NCBI RefSeq assembly: GCF_016587415.1
Contig: NZ_BNJI01000001.1
Location: forward strand, 6,115,501 to 6,179,500
DNA: 64,000 nucleotides
Source of the DNA: Ktedonobacter sp. SOSP1-85
GTDB taxonomy: Bacteria > Chloroflexota > Ktedonobacteria > Ktedonobacterales > Ktedonobacteraceae
Direction: 5' to 3'
This document shows, one piece after another, positions 36,657-45,938 of this stretch. The notes beneath the pieces were generated by a model. That model searched no databases. It was not told where the DNA came from and saw only the letters and a program-made list of their open reading frames with translations. The position numbers and the translations under genes are program-made. Position 1 is the stretch's first letter. Each line of letters opens with the position of its first letter.

Positions 36657-37706
36657 ATGTCGGCAATTATTGAAGTTGAGCAGATGACTAAGACCTTCCG
36701 CCTGGCCCGGCGCCGGCCTGGAATGCTGGGTGGAATACGCAGTATCGTCAATCCAGAGCTGCGCCTGGTGAACGCGGTCCAGGATGTCTCGCTGCGTGTT
36801 GAGCGCGGGGAGATGCTTGGCCTGGTGGGTCCCAACGGGGCGGGGAAAAGCACATCGATTAAAATGATGACGGGTATCCTGACGCCCAGTGGTGGCACTC
36901 TACGCGTGGCGGGCCTGGAACCCATTCGCCAGCGGCGCGAACTAGCCTCACGGATCGGCGTGGTCTTTGGGCAGCGAACCCAGCTCTGGTGGGATCTGCC
37001 CCTTATCGACTCGCTGCGCCTCCTGCGCCACCTCTACCAGGTGCCGGAGGAGCGCCACCGCGCGAACCTGGAGCAGCTGCGCGAGACACTCGACTTAAAC
37101 GAGTTTATTGATACGCCTGTGCGCCAACTCTCGTTGGGCCAGCGGATGCGTGGAGATATCGCGGCCGCGCTCCTGCACGATCCGGAGCTACTCTATCTGG
37201 ATGAGCCGACCATCGGCCTGGACGTTGTGGCCAAGGCTCGTATCCGCGAGTTCTTGCTGCAACTGAATGCCGAGCGGAAGACCACGGTTTTGCTGACGAC
37301 TCATGATATGGATGACGTCGAGACGCTCTGTCCTCGCATGATCATTATCGATCATGGTCGTAAGCTTTACGATGGTTCGGTAGCAGACATTCGAGAGCGC
37401 TTCGGCGGCGAGCGTACGCTGATCGCGGTCCTTGATCCCGCTGAGCTGGACCAACTTGCCCGCGACGAACAGGACCAGGTCGTGCTGCCAACTCTCCCAC
37501 CTGGTGTACGCCTGGTGCGATCTGAGGGGCCGCGTGTCTGGCTCAGCTTTGCGCGCGATGCCCTGCCCGCGCATGAGCTGGTGGCCTGGTTGGGCGGGCG
37601 GCATCGCCTGCGCGATGTCACCTTCCAGGAGCCAGAGATCGAGGATGTGATTCGCCGTATCTACGAAGAGGACCTGCTCTTGCAAGAACAGGGCGTGACA
37701 GTCTAA
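36657..37706 (+). CDS. ABC transporter ATP-binding protein for the ABC-2 exporter
   Basis: 349 aa. Walker A GPNGAGKST, Q-loop region FGQRTQLWWDL, signature LSLGQRMRGD, Walker B ELLYLDEPTIGLD and switch His in TTHDMDD. The N-terminal extension RRRPGMLGGIRSIVNPELR is characteristic of ATPases paired with DUF990 permeases. The C-terminal ~90 residues form an extra regulatory domain. RBS AAAGGAG directly after repeat R7. Confidence 0.95.
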   Translation: MSAIIEVEQMTKTFRLARRRPGMLGGIRSIVNPELRLVNAVQDVSLRVERGEMLGLVGPNGAGKSTSIKMMTGILTPSGGTLRVAGLEPIRQRRELASRIGVVFGQRTQLWWDLPLIDSLRLLRHLYQVPEERHRANLEQLRETLDLNEFIDTPVRQLSLGQRMRGDIAAALLHDPELLYLDEPTIGLDVVAKARIREFLLQLNAERKTTVLLTTHDMDDVETLCPRMIIIDHGRKLYDGSVADIRERFGGERTLIAVLDPAELDQLARDEQDQVVLPTLPPGVRLVRSEGPRVWLSFARDALPAHELVAWLGGRHRLRDVTFQEPEIEDVIRRIYEEDLLLQEQGVTV

Positions 37707-37717
37707 AGAAGCACACC

Positions 37718-37749
37718 ATGTATGGCCCACGTTAGCATGGACCATACAT
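37718..37749 (+). repeat. Degenerate single-hairpin remnant of the repeat element, R8
   Basis: TGTATGGCCCACG pairs imperfectly with CATGGACCATACA. The length and the GCATGGACC block match one end of the repeat family. It lies between convergent genes. Confidence 0.5.
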
Positions 37750-37762
37750 GCCTGATGAAAGT

Positions 37763-38701
37763 TCAGCGGAGTGCTGCCTCTACCTCGGCATCGTGCAGAG
37801 GGAAGCGTTGTTGGAATTCGCGTGTACGTTGCTTCAGTGCCTCCGGTCCGGCCTGTAACTCGGTCAAGATGAACTGCTTATACTGGCGCATAAAGTGCTG
37901 CTCAAAGCCCTGTATGAGCTGGCAAATTCCTCGTAACTGTTGGCGCTCCTGGGGGCTGGTGGGGAGCAGGTAGTGCCAGCGCTGGCGACAGAGGGTATAG
38001 AGGCTCTCCAGCAATGTACCCCACTCGTCATCGATATGTTGCCGGTAGGTGAGGTGACAGTCGCGTTTGCGCGCTACGTATTCTCTGGCTTGAAAGGCCA
38101 GCAGCGCCGTCGCGGCCCATCCCGTGGTGCGGAGCAGGTTGCGTGTGCAGGGGACCTCGCTCCCATCCGCGAGCGTGACGGTGCGATTCATATAGCCAAA
38201 GAATTCATCGCTCCAGTTGGGGTAGTCCAGGTTCAGGCGGGCCTCTCTGGGGTAGACGTGGGTAAGTAGATAATAGACGGCATGCATGCGCTCATGCGCC
38301 CACTCCTCGATGGAGAGCAGTGGGTAGCGTGCACAGATGTCCTCGCCAAAGAGGATCTGCCCCGCTAGCTTGAGATTGGGTTCGATGCCCGTGGTGCGGA
38401 ATGTCTCTTCTTCGGTGAGGGAAATATCGAATTCGAGTTGCCGGCGTTTCGCACGCGTCGTAAACGCGTCTCGTAGCTGTTCCGCGAGCTGGCGCTCCTC
38501 AGTATTGCGAAAGCGCTCACGGAAGATAATATCGAGGTCTACATCGCTTGTTTGTACATCGCTCTCATCGGCATAGCTCCCTGTAAGGTAGTATGCAGCG
38601 ATGCGCTCGGGAAAGGAAGACTCATATCGTTCAACAAGCTGTTGCAGAGCCTGATCTATCTGTGTATGGTTGGTCGAGTGGCTAAGTGTAAAGTGAGGCA
38701 C
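37763..38701 (-). CDS. Nucleotidyltransferase with C-terminal DUF4111-like domain (aminoglycoside adenylyltransferase-like)
   Basis: 312 aa from GTG 38701 (GGAG, 4-nt spacing). Nucleotidyltransferase-fold motif AYYLTGSYADESDVQTSDVD (GS...DxD) at residues ~38-57, then a helical domain with EEWAHERMHAVYYLL and a Trp/Arg-rich C-terminus. AadA-type enzymes adenylate aminoglycosides, but many relatives have unknown substrates, so no resistance function is claimed. Confidence 0.75.
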   Translation of the reverse strand: MPHFTLSHSTNHTQIDQALQQLVERYESSFPERIAAYYLTGSYADESDVQTSDVDLDIIFRERFRNTEERQLAEQLRDAFTTRAKRRQLEFDISLTEEETFRTTGIEPNLKLAGQILFGEDICARYPLLSIEEWAHERMHAVYYLLTHVYPREARLNLDYPNWSDEFFGYMNRTVTLADGSEVPCTRNLLRTTGWAATALLAFQAREYVARKRDCHLTYRQHIDDEWGTLLESLYTLCRQRWHYLLPTSPQERQQLRGICQLIQGFEQHFMRQYKQFILTELQAGPEALKQRTREFQQRFPLHDAEVEAALR

Positions 38702-39308
38702 GTTACTCCTCTCTCTTCAAGAGACTCTTCTCCCCATCTCATCTAAATGAGACGGAGCTTTGTTGTGAAAGACTTTTACATTCTCAAGAGATGCAAGATA
38801 AGCGCCATTGGTGTTTGTAAAGATATAGATGCACTTTTAGAAGTGTACCTCAATGAAAGGAGTGTTGGCAACAATCCTCGATTAAATAAAGTAGCCCTTT
38901 TAAGCGCTCTCAGCGTATGCATTCCTAACCCAATGTATGTCCAATAGGGAATTATGGGTTTGCAGACCAGAACATTTAGATACTTTATTTGTGTTACTAC
39001 TGGCAATAATTTATAGAGAAATTTTCCTTTTCATGCTATCTTTCGTATGATGGCGCGAACTGGATAACAGCAGGGTTATAAGCAATATTGATCAGCCAAT
39101 TGATGCAGGTCTTAGTCTGAGGAACTATAAAGGTGATCATTGTTGCCCTCTTGTTTTCAATGCATCGCCGTGACGCAAGTTCCCTCTCATAAGGCCTCAA
39201 TGACAAAAGTTACATGCAGTGTTCACGATTGCTTTTTCATAGCTTGTTGTTTTGCGCGATGCTGCCGATACGCGTAAAAAACAGTGCTCAAAAGAAGAGG
39301 GTTATGCT
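38702..39308. other. 600-bp AT-rich intergenic region upstream of grpE
   Basis: Short open frames here look random. No CIRCE element (TTAGCACTC inverted repeat) was found, and no clear sigma-70 hexamer pair. It should contain the heat-shock operon promoter. Confidence 0.5.
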
Positions 39309-39965
39309 ATGCAGTCAAACAACCCAGAACAACAGAAGGCCACAACTGGCACCACGACAGCCACCCAGTCAGCCCAACAGGGTCAACCAGAGCAACAGCA
39401 GACTCCGCCTGAAGCGACTACAGCCATCCAGTCAGTTCCCCAGAGCGAAGCGGTACAGGAAGAGCAACGCAAAGCGGAAGAATACCTGGATCAACTGCGT
39501 AGAACTCAGGCGGAGTTCGTCAATTATCGTCGCCGCATGGGTAAGGAACAGCTTGAGGGACGCATCACAGCCCAGAGCAGCCTACTCTATCACCTGTTGC
39601 CTGTCCTCGATGATCTTGAGCTGGCGTTGCGCTCGGCACCAGCGGAGATGTGTCCGCATTCCTGGGTGCAGGGTCTGTTTCTGGTCGCGCGCAGACTTGA
39701 GTCAATGCTTGACCAACTGGGTGTGCAACGTGTGGGTGCCATTGGCGAACAATTCAACCCACGCTGGCATGAGACCATCACGACCGAGACCCATGCAGAT
39801 GTGCCAGAAGGGACTATTCTCGATGTACTCCAACAAGGGTACATCATCGAAGAGCATGTCATTCGTCCAGCCAGAGTGAGTGTCGCGGGAGCCTCTCCAC
39901 AACGCGAAACGCCCGCGGAGCAAGAAAAGACTGATCCTAACAACAGGCAAACGCAAGCCGAATGA
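39309..39965 (+). CDS. grpE: GrpE nucleotide exchange factor
   Basis: 218 aa from ATG 39309 (AGAGGG upstream). Gln/Thr-rich disordered N-terminus (~50 residues), long helix with EEYLDQLRRTQAEFVNYRRR, then the beta-domain VGAIGEQFNPRWHETITTET (variant of the GxxFDPxxHEA motif) and VLQQGYIIEEHVIRPARVSV. It releases ADP from DnaK. Directly upstream of dnaK (145-bp gap), as in many bacteria; no dnaJ follows. Confidence 0.95.
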   Translation: MQSNNPEQQKATTGTTTATQSAQQGQPEQQQTPPEATTAIQSVPQSEAVQEEQRKAEEYLDQLRRTQAEFVNYRRRMGKEQLEGRITAQSSLLYHLLPVLDDLELALRSAPAEMCPHSWVQGLFLVARRLESMLDQLGVQRVGAIGEQFNPRWHETITTETHADVPEGTILDVLQQGYIIEEHVIRPARVSVAGASPQRETPAEQEKTDPNNRQTQAE

Positions 39966-40110
39966 GTCGCGACAACGCCTCATAGGAGTCGAGGGTGCCA
40001 GGTAAAGAAGCAGCCTCTGGCATTCGACAGTCCACGTGAGCAAGCCATATACGTGCTCGGGCTCCTTGTCGAGAGGAGCCGTGGACACAATACGAGAGAG
40101 AGGGGCAACA

Positions 40111-42009
40111 ATGGCAAAGGTACTCGGTATAGACCTGGGAACAACAAACTCAGTCATGTCAATTATGGAGGCGGGTGAACCCACCGTCATTGAGAACAGG
40201 GAGGGCGGGCGGATTACACCCTCTATCGTTGCGATTACAAAGAATGGCGAGCGCCTGGTGGGCCAGGTCGCCAAACGCCAGGCCGTGACCAACCCGGAAA
40301 ATACCGTCTTCTCCATTAAGCGTCTCATGGGGCGTAGGTTCGATGATCCCGAGGTACAGCGTACGATAAAAATGGTTCCCTACAAGATTACAGGCGCTGC
40401 GAACGGTGATGTCCGCGTCGTGATGGGAGGGCGTGAGTATAGTCCGCCAGAAATTTCAGCCATGATCCTCCAAAAGCTGAAAGTCGATGCGGAAGACAAA
40501 TTGGGAGAGCGCATTACGCAGGCCGTCATCACTGTCCCCGCCTACTTCAACGACTCACAGCGCCAGGCCACGAAAGACGCGGGTACCATTGCAGGACTTG
40601 AAGTCTTACGCATCATTAATGAGCCAACCGCGGCCTCACTTGCCTATGGGCTGGACAAGAAGCATGACGAGCTGATTGGCGTCTATGACCTTGGTGGTGG
40701 CACCTTTGATATCTCCGTCTTGCAACTGGGAGAGGGTGTCATTGAAGTCAAGGCCACCAATGGTGATACTCATCTGGGTGGTGACGACTTTGATCAGCGG
40801 ATTGTGGATTGGCTTGCTGATGAGTTTCGCAAGGATCAGGGCATTGATTTACGCAACGATCGCATGGCGCTCCAACGCCTGAAAGAAGCGGCCGAGCGAG
40901 CCAAGATCGAGCTCTCCTCATCGACCCAGACCGAGATTAACCTCCCCTTTATCACGGCTGATCCCAGTGGGCCAAGGCACCTTGTGATGACACTCACACG
41001 TGCCAAGCTAGAGCAACTGGTGGGCGACCTGATCGAGCGCACGCGCGGCCCAGTCATGCGTGCCTTGGAGGATGCGCAGGTCAAGCCAAGCGACGTCAAC
41101 GAGGATGTGCTGGTAGGTGGACAAACTCGTATGCCAGCCGTAGTTGAGTTTGTCAAAAACATTTTCGGCAAGGACCCGCACAAGGGCGTTAATCCCGATG
41201 AGGTGGTCGCCATTGGCGCGGCTATCCAGGGAGGTGTGCTGGGAGGCGAGGTTAAGGATGTCTTGCTCCTGGATGTCACCCCGCTCTCACTTGGCGTCGA
41301 GACATTGGGTGGAGTGACAACCAAGCTCATTGAGCGCAACACGACCATTCCTACACGCAAGAGCGAGACCTTCAGCACAGCCGAGGATAATCAATCGGCG
41401 GTAGATGTCCATGTACTCCAGGGTGAACGTGAGCTGGCGCGCGATAACAAGAGCCTGGGACATTTCCGCCTGGAGGGTATCAGTCCCGTGCCGCGTGGCA
41501 TGCCACAAATCGAAGTCACCTTCGATATTGACGCAAACGGCATTCTCAACGTGACCGCGCGCGACAAGGCCACGGGCCGTGAGCAAAAGATAACTATTAC
41601 GGCATCCAGTGGTCTCTCGCAAAGTGATGTTGACCGCATGGTGCGTGAAGCGGAGCAGCACGCTCAGGAAGATCGTCAGCGCCGCCAGGAGATCGAGATA
41701 CGCAACAATGCCTCCAGTGTAGCCTACCAGGCAGAACGGATTCTCCGAGAGAACACTGAGAAACTCTCACCCGATGTGCGCAGTGAAGCGGAGAATCGAA
41801 TCAAAGCCGTACGTGACGCGCTGACCGGGAGTGATACAGCGCGTGTGCAGAGCACCATGGCTGAATTGGAGAGCACCGCTCAGCGTATGCAGCAGGAAAT
41901 CGCCAGCTATACAGGCGCTCCGGCTGGTAGCCAAGCCACTGAAGCGAGAGCACAGACCGGTTCTAGTAGCGAACCGGGAACCATCGAAGGCGAATATCGC
42001 GAACTCTAA
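40111..42009 (+). CDS. dnaK: Chaperone DnaK (Hsp70)
   Basis: 632 aa from ATG 40111 (GAGAGGGG upstream). Begins MAKVLGIDLGTTNSVMSI. Phosphate-binding VYDLGGGTFDISVL and the second IGG-like VLVGGQTRMPAV are present. The substrate-binding domain starts at VTPLSLGVETLGGV, and a helical lid with Gly/Ser/Ala-rich tail ends GTIEGEYREL. ATP-driven folding and stress chaperone. Confidence 0.98.
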   Translation: MAKVLGIDLGTTNSVMSIMEAGEPTVIENREGGRITPSIVAITKNGERLVGQVAKRQAVTNPENTVFSIKRLMGRRFDDPEVQRTIKMVPYKITGAANGDVRVVMGGREYSPPEISAMILQKLKVDAEDKLGERITQAVITVPAYFNDSQRQATKDAGTIAGLEVLRIINEPTAASLAYGLDKKHDELIGVYDLGGGTFDISVLQLGEGVIEVKATNGDTHLGGDDFDQRIVDWLADEFRKDQGIDLRNDRMALQRLKEAAERAKIELSSSTQTEINLPFITADPSGPRHLVMTLTRAKLEQLVGDLIERTRGPVMRALEDAQVKPSDVNEDVLVGGQTRMPAVVEFVKNIFGKDPHKGVNPDEVVAIGAAIQGGVLGGEVKDVLLLDVTPLSLGVETLGGVTTKLIERNTTIPTRKSETFSTAEDNQSAVDVHVLQGERELARDNKSLGHFRLEGISPVPRGMPQIEVTFDIDANGILNVTARDKATGREQKITITASSGLSQSDVDRMVREAEQHAQEDRQRRQEIEIRNNASSVAYQAERILRENTEKLSPDVRSEAENRIKAVRDALTGSDTARVQSTMAELESTAQRMQQEIASYTGAPAGSQATEARAQTGSSSEPGTIEGEYREL

Positions 42010-42082
42010 CTACTCGCGACGCAGGAGACAGTAGCGAAACGCCAGCTTACCTGGCTGCTCATTCGGCCTTGTGCGTGCGAGG

Positions 42083-42127
42083 AAGGGCAAGCCGCATTCG
42101 GGACGCTCCGGGATGCGGCTTGCCCTT
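42083..42127 (+). terminator. Hairpin after dnaK
   Basis: AAGGGCAAGCCGCAT (42083-42097) pairs with ATGCGGCTTGCCCTT (42113-42127). There is no strong T tract. Confidence 0.75.
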
Positions 42128-42202
42128 ACGCTGCCCTTCGGAGAGAATGGCATTGTAGAGCTGGCGAGCGCTTCCAGGTGGGAGCACAGGCGGGTGGCTT
42201 GT

Positions 42203-42400
42203 GCTGGATCGATCACCAACGGAGCAATAAAGATCCAGAGACGTGTCGTTAACTGGATGCTTTCATCAAATTGTGAGACTGAGCAGGAGGACTTTACCCG
42301 GCGTTGGGATGTGGTTATTGATAATACTGGCTTGCAGCCCTCAGAAACGCGGGAGAAGATTATGCAGTGTGTTCAGCAGAAATATCCTGACAGCCTGTAA
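42203..42400 (+). pseudogene. Possible C-terminal remnant of a P-loop nucleotide kinase
   Basis: The open frame ends in RRWDVVIDNTGLQPSETREK, which resembles the C-terminal strand-helix of cytidylate kinase- or CoaE-type enzymes (a VIDN...ET pattern). No Walker A region is found upstream, because the dnaK end and terminator lie there. Weak resemblance; it may be chance. Confidence 0.25.
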
Positions 42401-42741
42401 GTTCCTGCTGCTTCGTCATTCTGGCTATTGGCGCTTGATTGGTAGAATCGCACCCCCAAAATAGGCTAGGTGATTATAGCCTCTTTTGTGAATACCTCTT
42501 TATGCTGCACAAGAGACCGTTGTTCGCCCTTGAGCTTATCCGGTGCTTGTGCAGCAGGCGCAGGAGCATGGTTTGTGCTTCATGTTATTTCAAGATGTGT
42601 GTTGCGCAATTGCCTTATGGGGATGACGGTGAGGCTCTTTTTAAGTGAGCGAGCAGGCTTTGCATTGACGTGAAAAAGCAACTTCTCTATAATCAGTTAC
42701 ATGGATATTTAGGATTACATCGCCCCCAAAGGACTTATTTC

Positions 42742-44577
42742 ATGCTGTATCGTGCGGGACAACAGATAGGCCACTATCGTTTAACCCATATTGTCGGGGA
42801 GGGACCGCATGCTCAGGTATTTGTTGCAGAGCATCTTCCTTCTCAAGCGCCTGTGGCTATCAAAATGTTACGGGCGCGCCTTGCTCAGGAAGAAATTGAA
42901 AAATTCTCGCGTTCGGCTCGTCGAATCGCGAACCTGAGCCATCCCCATATTATGCGTGTGCGTGATTATGGTGTCGAATGGAATGTTCCCTACCTGGTCA
43001 TGGAGGTTGCCCTCAATGGGAGTTTGCGTCGTCGCCATCTCGAAGGGACGCGTCTCTCCGCGCAACGCATTCTGGCGTATGCCAGGCAGATTTCTGAGGC
43101 CTTGCACTATGCACATAGCGAAAACTATCTGCACCAGTTTATTAAGCCAGAGAATATGCTGCTTGATAAGCAAGGCAATGTACTGTTGAGTGACTTCTTT
43201 CTTCCTCTGGGAATATTTACGGCTCGTTCCCCAGAGAACTCGCTCTACATGGCCCCCGAGCAATATCAGGGCGTGGCTCGTCAGACCAGTGACCAGTATG
43301 CCTTAGGACTGATCATTTATGAATGGTTTACGGGTGAGCGTCCGACTTATGATCCGCTTAGCACGCGCCTGTTTCAGTATGGCTCGCTGTTGCCTCCATT
43401 GCGGGCGAAGGTCCCCAGCGTGTCGACCGAAGTTGAGCAGGTGGTCATGACCGCGCTGGCGCGGGAGCCACACCAGCGTTTCAAAAGCATGCAAGCCTTC
43501 GCGAGTGCGCTTGAAGAGGCGTTTCGTGCGCGTCCCTCCTCTGGGCCGCTGCGCTCCTTCCCACAGCGGGTGGCGGTTGCCCCTGCTGGCCAGATGACTA
43601 CCCCTTTATCTCCCCTCTCGACACCAGATGGTGTTGCCGTAGATGTGCCGGAAGCCCCGGCAGAGGTGAAGGCAGCGGGAAGAGTAATCTGGACGGCGCG
43701 CGCGAACCATGGCGCAGTTCGGAGTCTTTCCTGGTCTTATGATGGGCGCCGGCTTGTCTCGGGCGGGAATGATATGCAGGCTCGCGTCTGGGACGCCTCT
43801 ACGGGAAAGGTTCTCCTCTCCTACGGTGGGCACCGGACGGGTGTGCATACCGTGGCCTGGTCACCCAGAGGGCTATTGATTGCCTCGGCGGGCTATGATC
43901 CACAGGTTCATGTGTGGAGCGCGACCAGGGGTGCTATTATGCATACCTTCCAGGCGCATACGCAACCGGTGAAGGCCCTGGCCTGGTCCTCCGATGGCCA
44001 GCGTCTTGCCTCGGTGGATGGACCAGATGGCATGGTCCGTGTCTGGGAAGCCATGTCGGGAACGCAGCACGCGACCTTTAAACCTCAGGATAAAGATGTG
44101 GCCGCGCTCACCTGGTCTCCTGATGGCACCTGTGTCGCCGTGGCCAGCGAGGATGGGGGCGTACAGATCTGGCATGTCAACACGCCACGGCATCATGGGC
44201 GCATCTTTAGCGACCCCTCGTTTGCTAGTGTGCAGGCCCTGGCCTGGGCGCCTGGGAATAGCTATATGGCTTCAGGCGGAGAGGAGCAGGTTATCCACTA
44301 CTGGAATACCAACACGGGCCGGGATAAACTGCTCTTCAGTGGACACACGCAGAAGATTCTCTCGCTCTCCTGGTCACACGATGGCAAACTCCTGGCCTCT
44401 TCGAGCGCCGATGGGAGCGTGCGTATCTGGGATGTGCGCACAGGAGCCTGTGTCTTTGCTTACAGTAGTAAGCACCCTCCCGTGCACGTGGTGGCCTGGT
44501 CGCCAGGTGGTTCGCTGCTGGCCTGTGGCGATGCCGATGGCTCTATTCAGGTCTGGCAGATTCAGTTTCCCGCTTAG
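42742..44577 (+). CDS. Protein-kinase-fold pseudokinase with C-terminal seven-bladed WD40 propeller
   Basis: About 611 aa from ATG 42742 (AAAGGA, 8-nt spacing; a GTG at 42670 is in frame). The kinase domain (residues ~8-275) keeps the VAIK lysine (VAIKML) and MAPEQ. The Gly-rich loop is GEGPHAQVF, the catalytic loop reads LHQFIKPEN instead of HRDxKPxN, and DFG is DFF. Loss of the catalytic Asp predicts no phosphotransfer. After a Pro/Ala linker come seven WD repeats (VRSLSWS to IQVWQI), enough for one propeller. No membrane helix. Probably a signalling scaffold; partners unknown. Confidence 0.9.
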   Translation: MLYRAGQQIGHYRLTHIVGEGPHAQVFVAEHLPSQAPVAIKMLRARLAQEEIEKFSRSARRIANLSHPHIMRVRDYGVEWNVPYLVMEVALNGSLRRRHLEGTRLSAQRILAYARQISEALHYAHSENYLHQFIKPENMLLDKQGNVLLSDFFLPLGIFTARSPENSLYMAPEQYQGVARQTSDQYALGLIIYEWFTGERPTYDPLSTRLFQYGSLLPPLRAKVPSVSTEVEQVVMTALAREPHQRFKSMQAFASALEEAFRARPSSGPLRSFPQRVAVAPAGQMTTPLSPLSTPDGVAVDVPEAPAEVKAAGRVIWTARANHGAVRSLSWSYDGRRLVSGGNDMQARVWDASTGKVLLSYGGHRTGVHTVAWSPRGLLIASAGYDPQVHVWSATRGAIMHTFQAHTQPVKALAWSSDGQRLASVDGPDGMVRVWEAMSGTQHATFKPQDKDVAALTWSPDGTCVAVASEDGGVQIWHVNTPRHHGRIFSDPSFASVQALAWAPGNSYMASGGEEQVIHYWNTNTGRDKLLFSGHTQKILSLSWSHDGKLLASSSADGSVRIWDVRTGACVFAYSSKHPPVHVVAWSPGGSLLACGDADGSIQVWQIQFPA

Positions 44578-44591
44578 GTTCTCTTTATTTC

Positions 44592-44633
44592 GAGAGGGAC
44601 GCGACAAGAGCCATGTCGCGTCCCCTCTCTTTA
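44592..44633 (+). terminator. Terminator after the WD40 gene
   Basis: GAGAGGGACGCGACA pairs (one bulge) with TGTCGCGTCCCCTCTC, followed by TTTAT. Confidence 0.8.
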
Positions 44634-44809
44634 TGTGTGGAAAAACTGTTTGTTTGCAGAATGGTTTATGGGTGCGGTAATCTAAGAGGACGGCGTCATT
44701 GGAGCGGTCCTGTTGTGCGTACTAGCTAAGAGATGGCGTTGTGCGTCTTTCACGTCTTTCATAAAAATTCGTATGAAAATTCTCTGTTGAGAAGAGAGGT
44801 TGTGTATAT

Positions 44810-45799
44810 ATGCGATACCGTTCATTTGGACGAACTGGCTGGAATGTCTCTGAGATTGGCTTTGGGGCCTGGGGAATTGGCGGAGATGCCTGGGGACAGC
44901 AAGACGATACCGCCGCGCTTGCGGCTCTCAATAAGGCTATTGACCTGGGTGTGAACTTCATTGATACCGCCGATGTCTATGGTGATGGCCATTCCGAGCA
45001 ACTGATTGCCCAGGTGCGCAAAGCGCGCAAAGAAGAGCTTATTATTGTGACGAAGGCGGGCCGTCGCCTCAATCCCCACACGGCTGAAGGGTACAACAAT
45101 CGCCAGAATCTAGCAGGCTTTATTGAGCGTAGCCTGCGCAATCTCGACGTCGAGGCCCTGGACCTGGTGCAACTGCACTGCCCACCCTCTGAGGTCTACG
45201 CTATGCCCGAGGTATTTGCGATCCTCGATGATTTGCAGCAGCAGGGCAAGATCCGCAACTATGGCGTCAGTGTCGAGAAGGTGGAAGAGGCACTTAAAGC
45301 CATACAATATTCCAACGTCAAGAGCGTGCAGATCATCTTTAATATGTTCCGTCTCAAGCCTGCCGAGCAGTTCTTCGCGGCGGCACGGGAGCGCAACGTT
45401 GGCGTCATTGTACGTGTCCCCCTGGCCAGCGGACTCTTGACGGGCAAGTTTAGCGCGCAGAGCCAGTTCTCCACGAGCGACCACCGCAATTATAACCGTC
45501 ATGGCGAGGCCTTTGACCAGGGCGAGACCTTCTCCGGGGTGGACTATGAGGAGGGCCTGAAGGCGGTTGAAGAGCTACGGGACCTGGTTCCCGAAGGAAC
45601 GACTATGGCGCAGTTCGCCCTGCGCTGGATCTTGATGTTCCCCGAGGTCTCGACGGTAATCGCCGGGGCGAAGAATCCACAGCAGGCGCAGGATAACACT
45701 GCTGCCTCAGAACTCCCCGCGCTGAGCGAAGAGACCATGAAGCGCATCCAGGAACTCTATGATCGGCGCTTCCGCGCCAGCGTCCACTCCCGCTGGTAA
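44810..45799 (+). CDS. Aldo/keto reductase
   Basis: 329 aa from ATG 44810 (AGAGAGG upstream). The tetrad is recognisable: Asp and Tyr in FIDTADVYGDGHSE, Lys in IIVTKAG and His in LVQLHCP. NADPH-binding Arg/Asn-containing C-terminal region near SEETMKRIQELYDR. YghZ/YajO-type group judged from FGAWGIGGDAWG. It reduces carbonyls with NADPH; substrate unknown. Single gene with its own terminator. Confidence 0.92.
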   Translation: MRYRSFGRTGWNVSEIGFGAWGIGGDAWGQQDDTAALAALNKAIDLGVNFIDTADVYGDGHSEQLIAQVRKARKEELIIVTKAGRRLNPHTAEGYNNRQNLAGFIERSLRNLDVEALDLVQLHCPPSEVYAMPEVFAILDDLQQQGKIRNYGVSVEKVEEALKAIQYSNVKSVQIIFNMFRLKPAEQFFAAARERNVGVIVRVPLASGLLTGKFSAQSQFSTSDHRNYNRHGEAFDQGETFSGVDYEEGLKAVEELRDLVPEGTTMAQFALRWILMFPEVSTVIAGAKNPQQAQDNTAASELPALSEETMKRIQELYDRRFRASVHSRW

Positions 45800-45807
45800 A
45801 AGAGAGT

Positions 45808-45866
45808 GGAAGAGAACAGCTGGGGGCTGTGTGCTTACCGCACACAGCCCCCAGCTGTTCTCTTCC
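45808..45866. terminator. Long hairpin after the aldo/keto reductase gene
   Basis: 27-nt arms (45808-45834, 45840-45866) with loop TTACC, 8 bp after the stop codon. Confidence 0.85.
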
Positions 45867-45938
45867 AGAGGTGTGTCGCATAATGATTAGAGGGTATATA
45901 TATCTTAGTTTTTATATCTTAGCTTTTGGAGGTGTATT

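Noticed and set aside
37763..38701. Aminoglycoside resistance gene
   Set aside because: Only the nucleotidyltransferase motif supports it; many relatives are not resistance enzymes.
38747..39006. Short frames on both strands before grpE
   Set aside because: AT-rich intergenic DNA, no RBS, no protein-like composition.
38702..39308. CIRCE/HrcA operator before grpE-dnaK
   Set aside because: No TTAGCACTC-N9-GAGTGCTAA-like repeat was found by reading the region.
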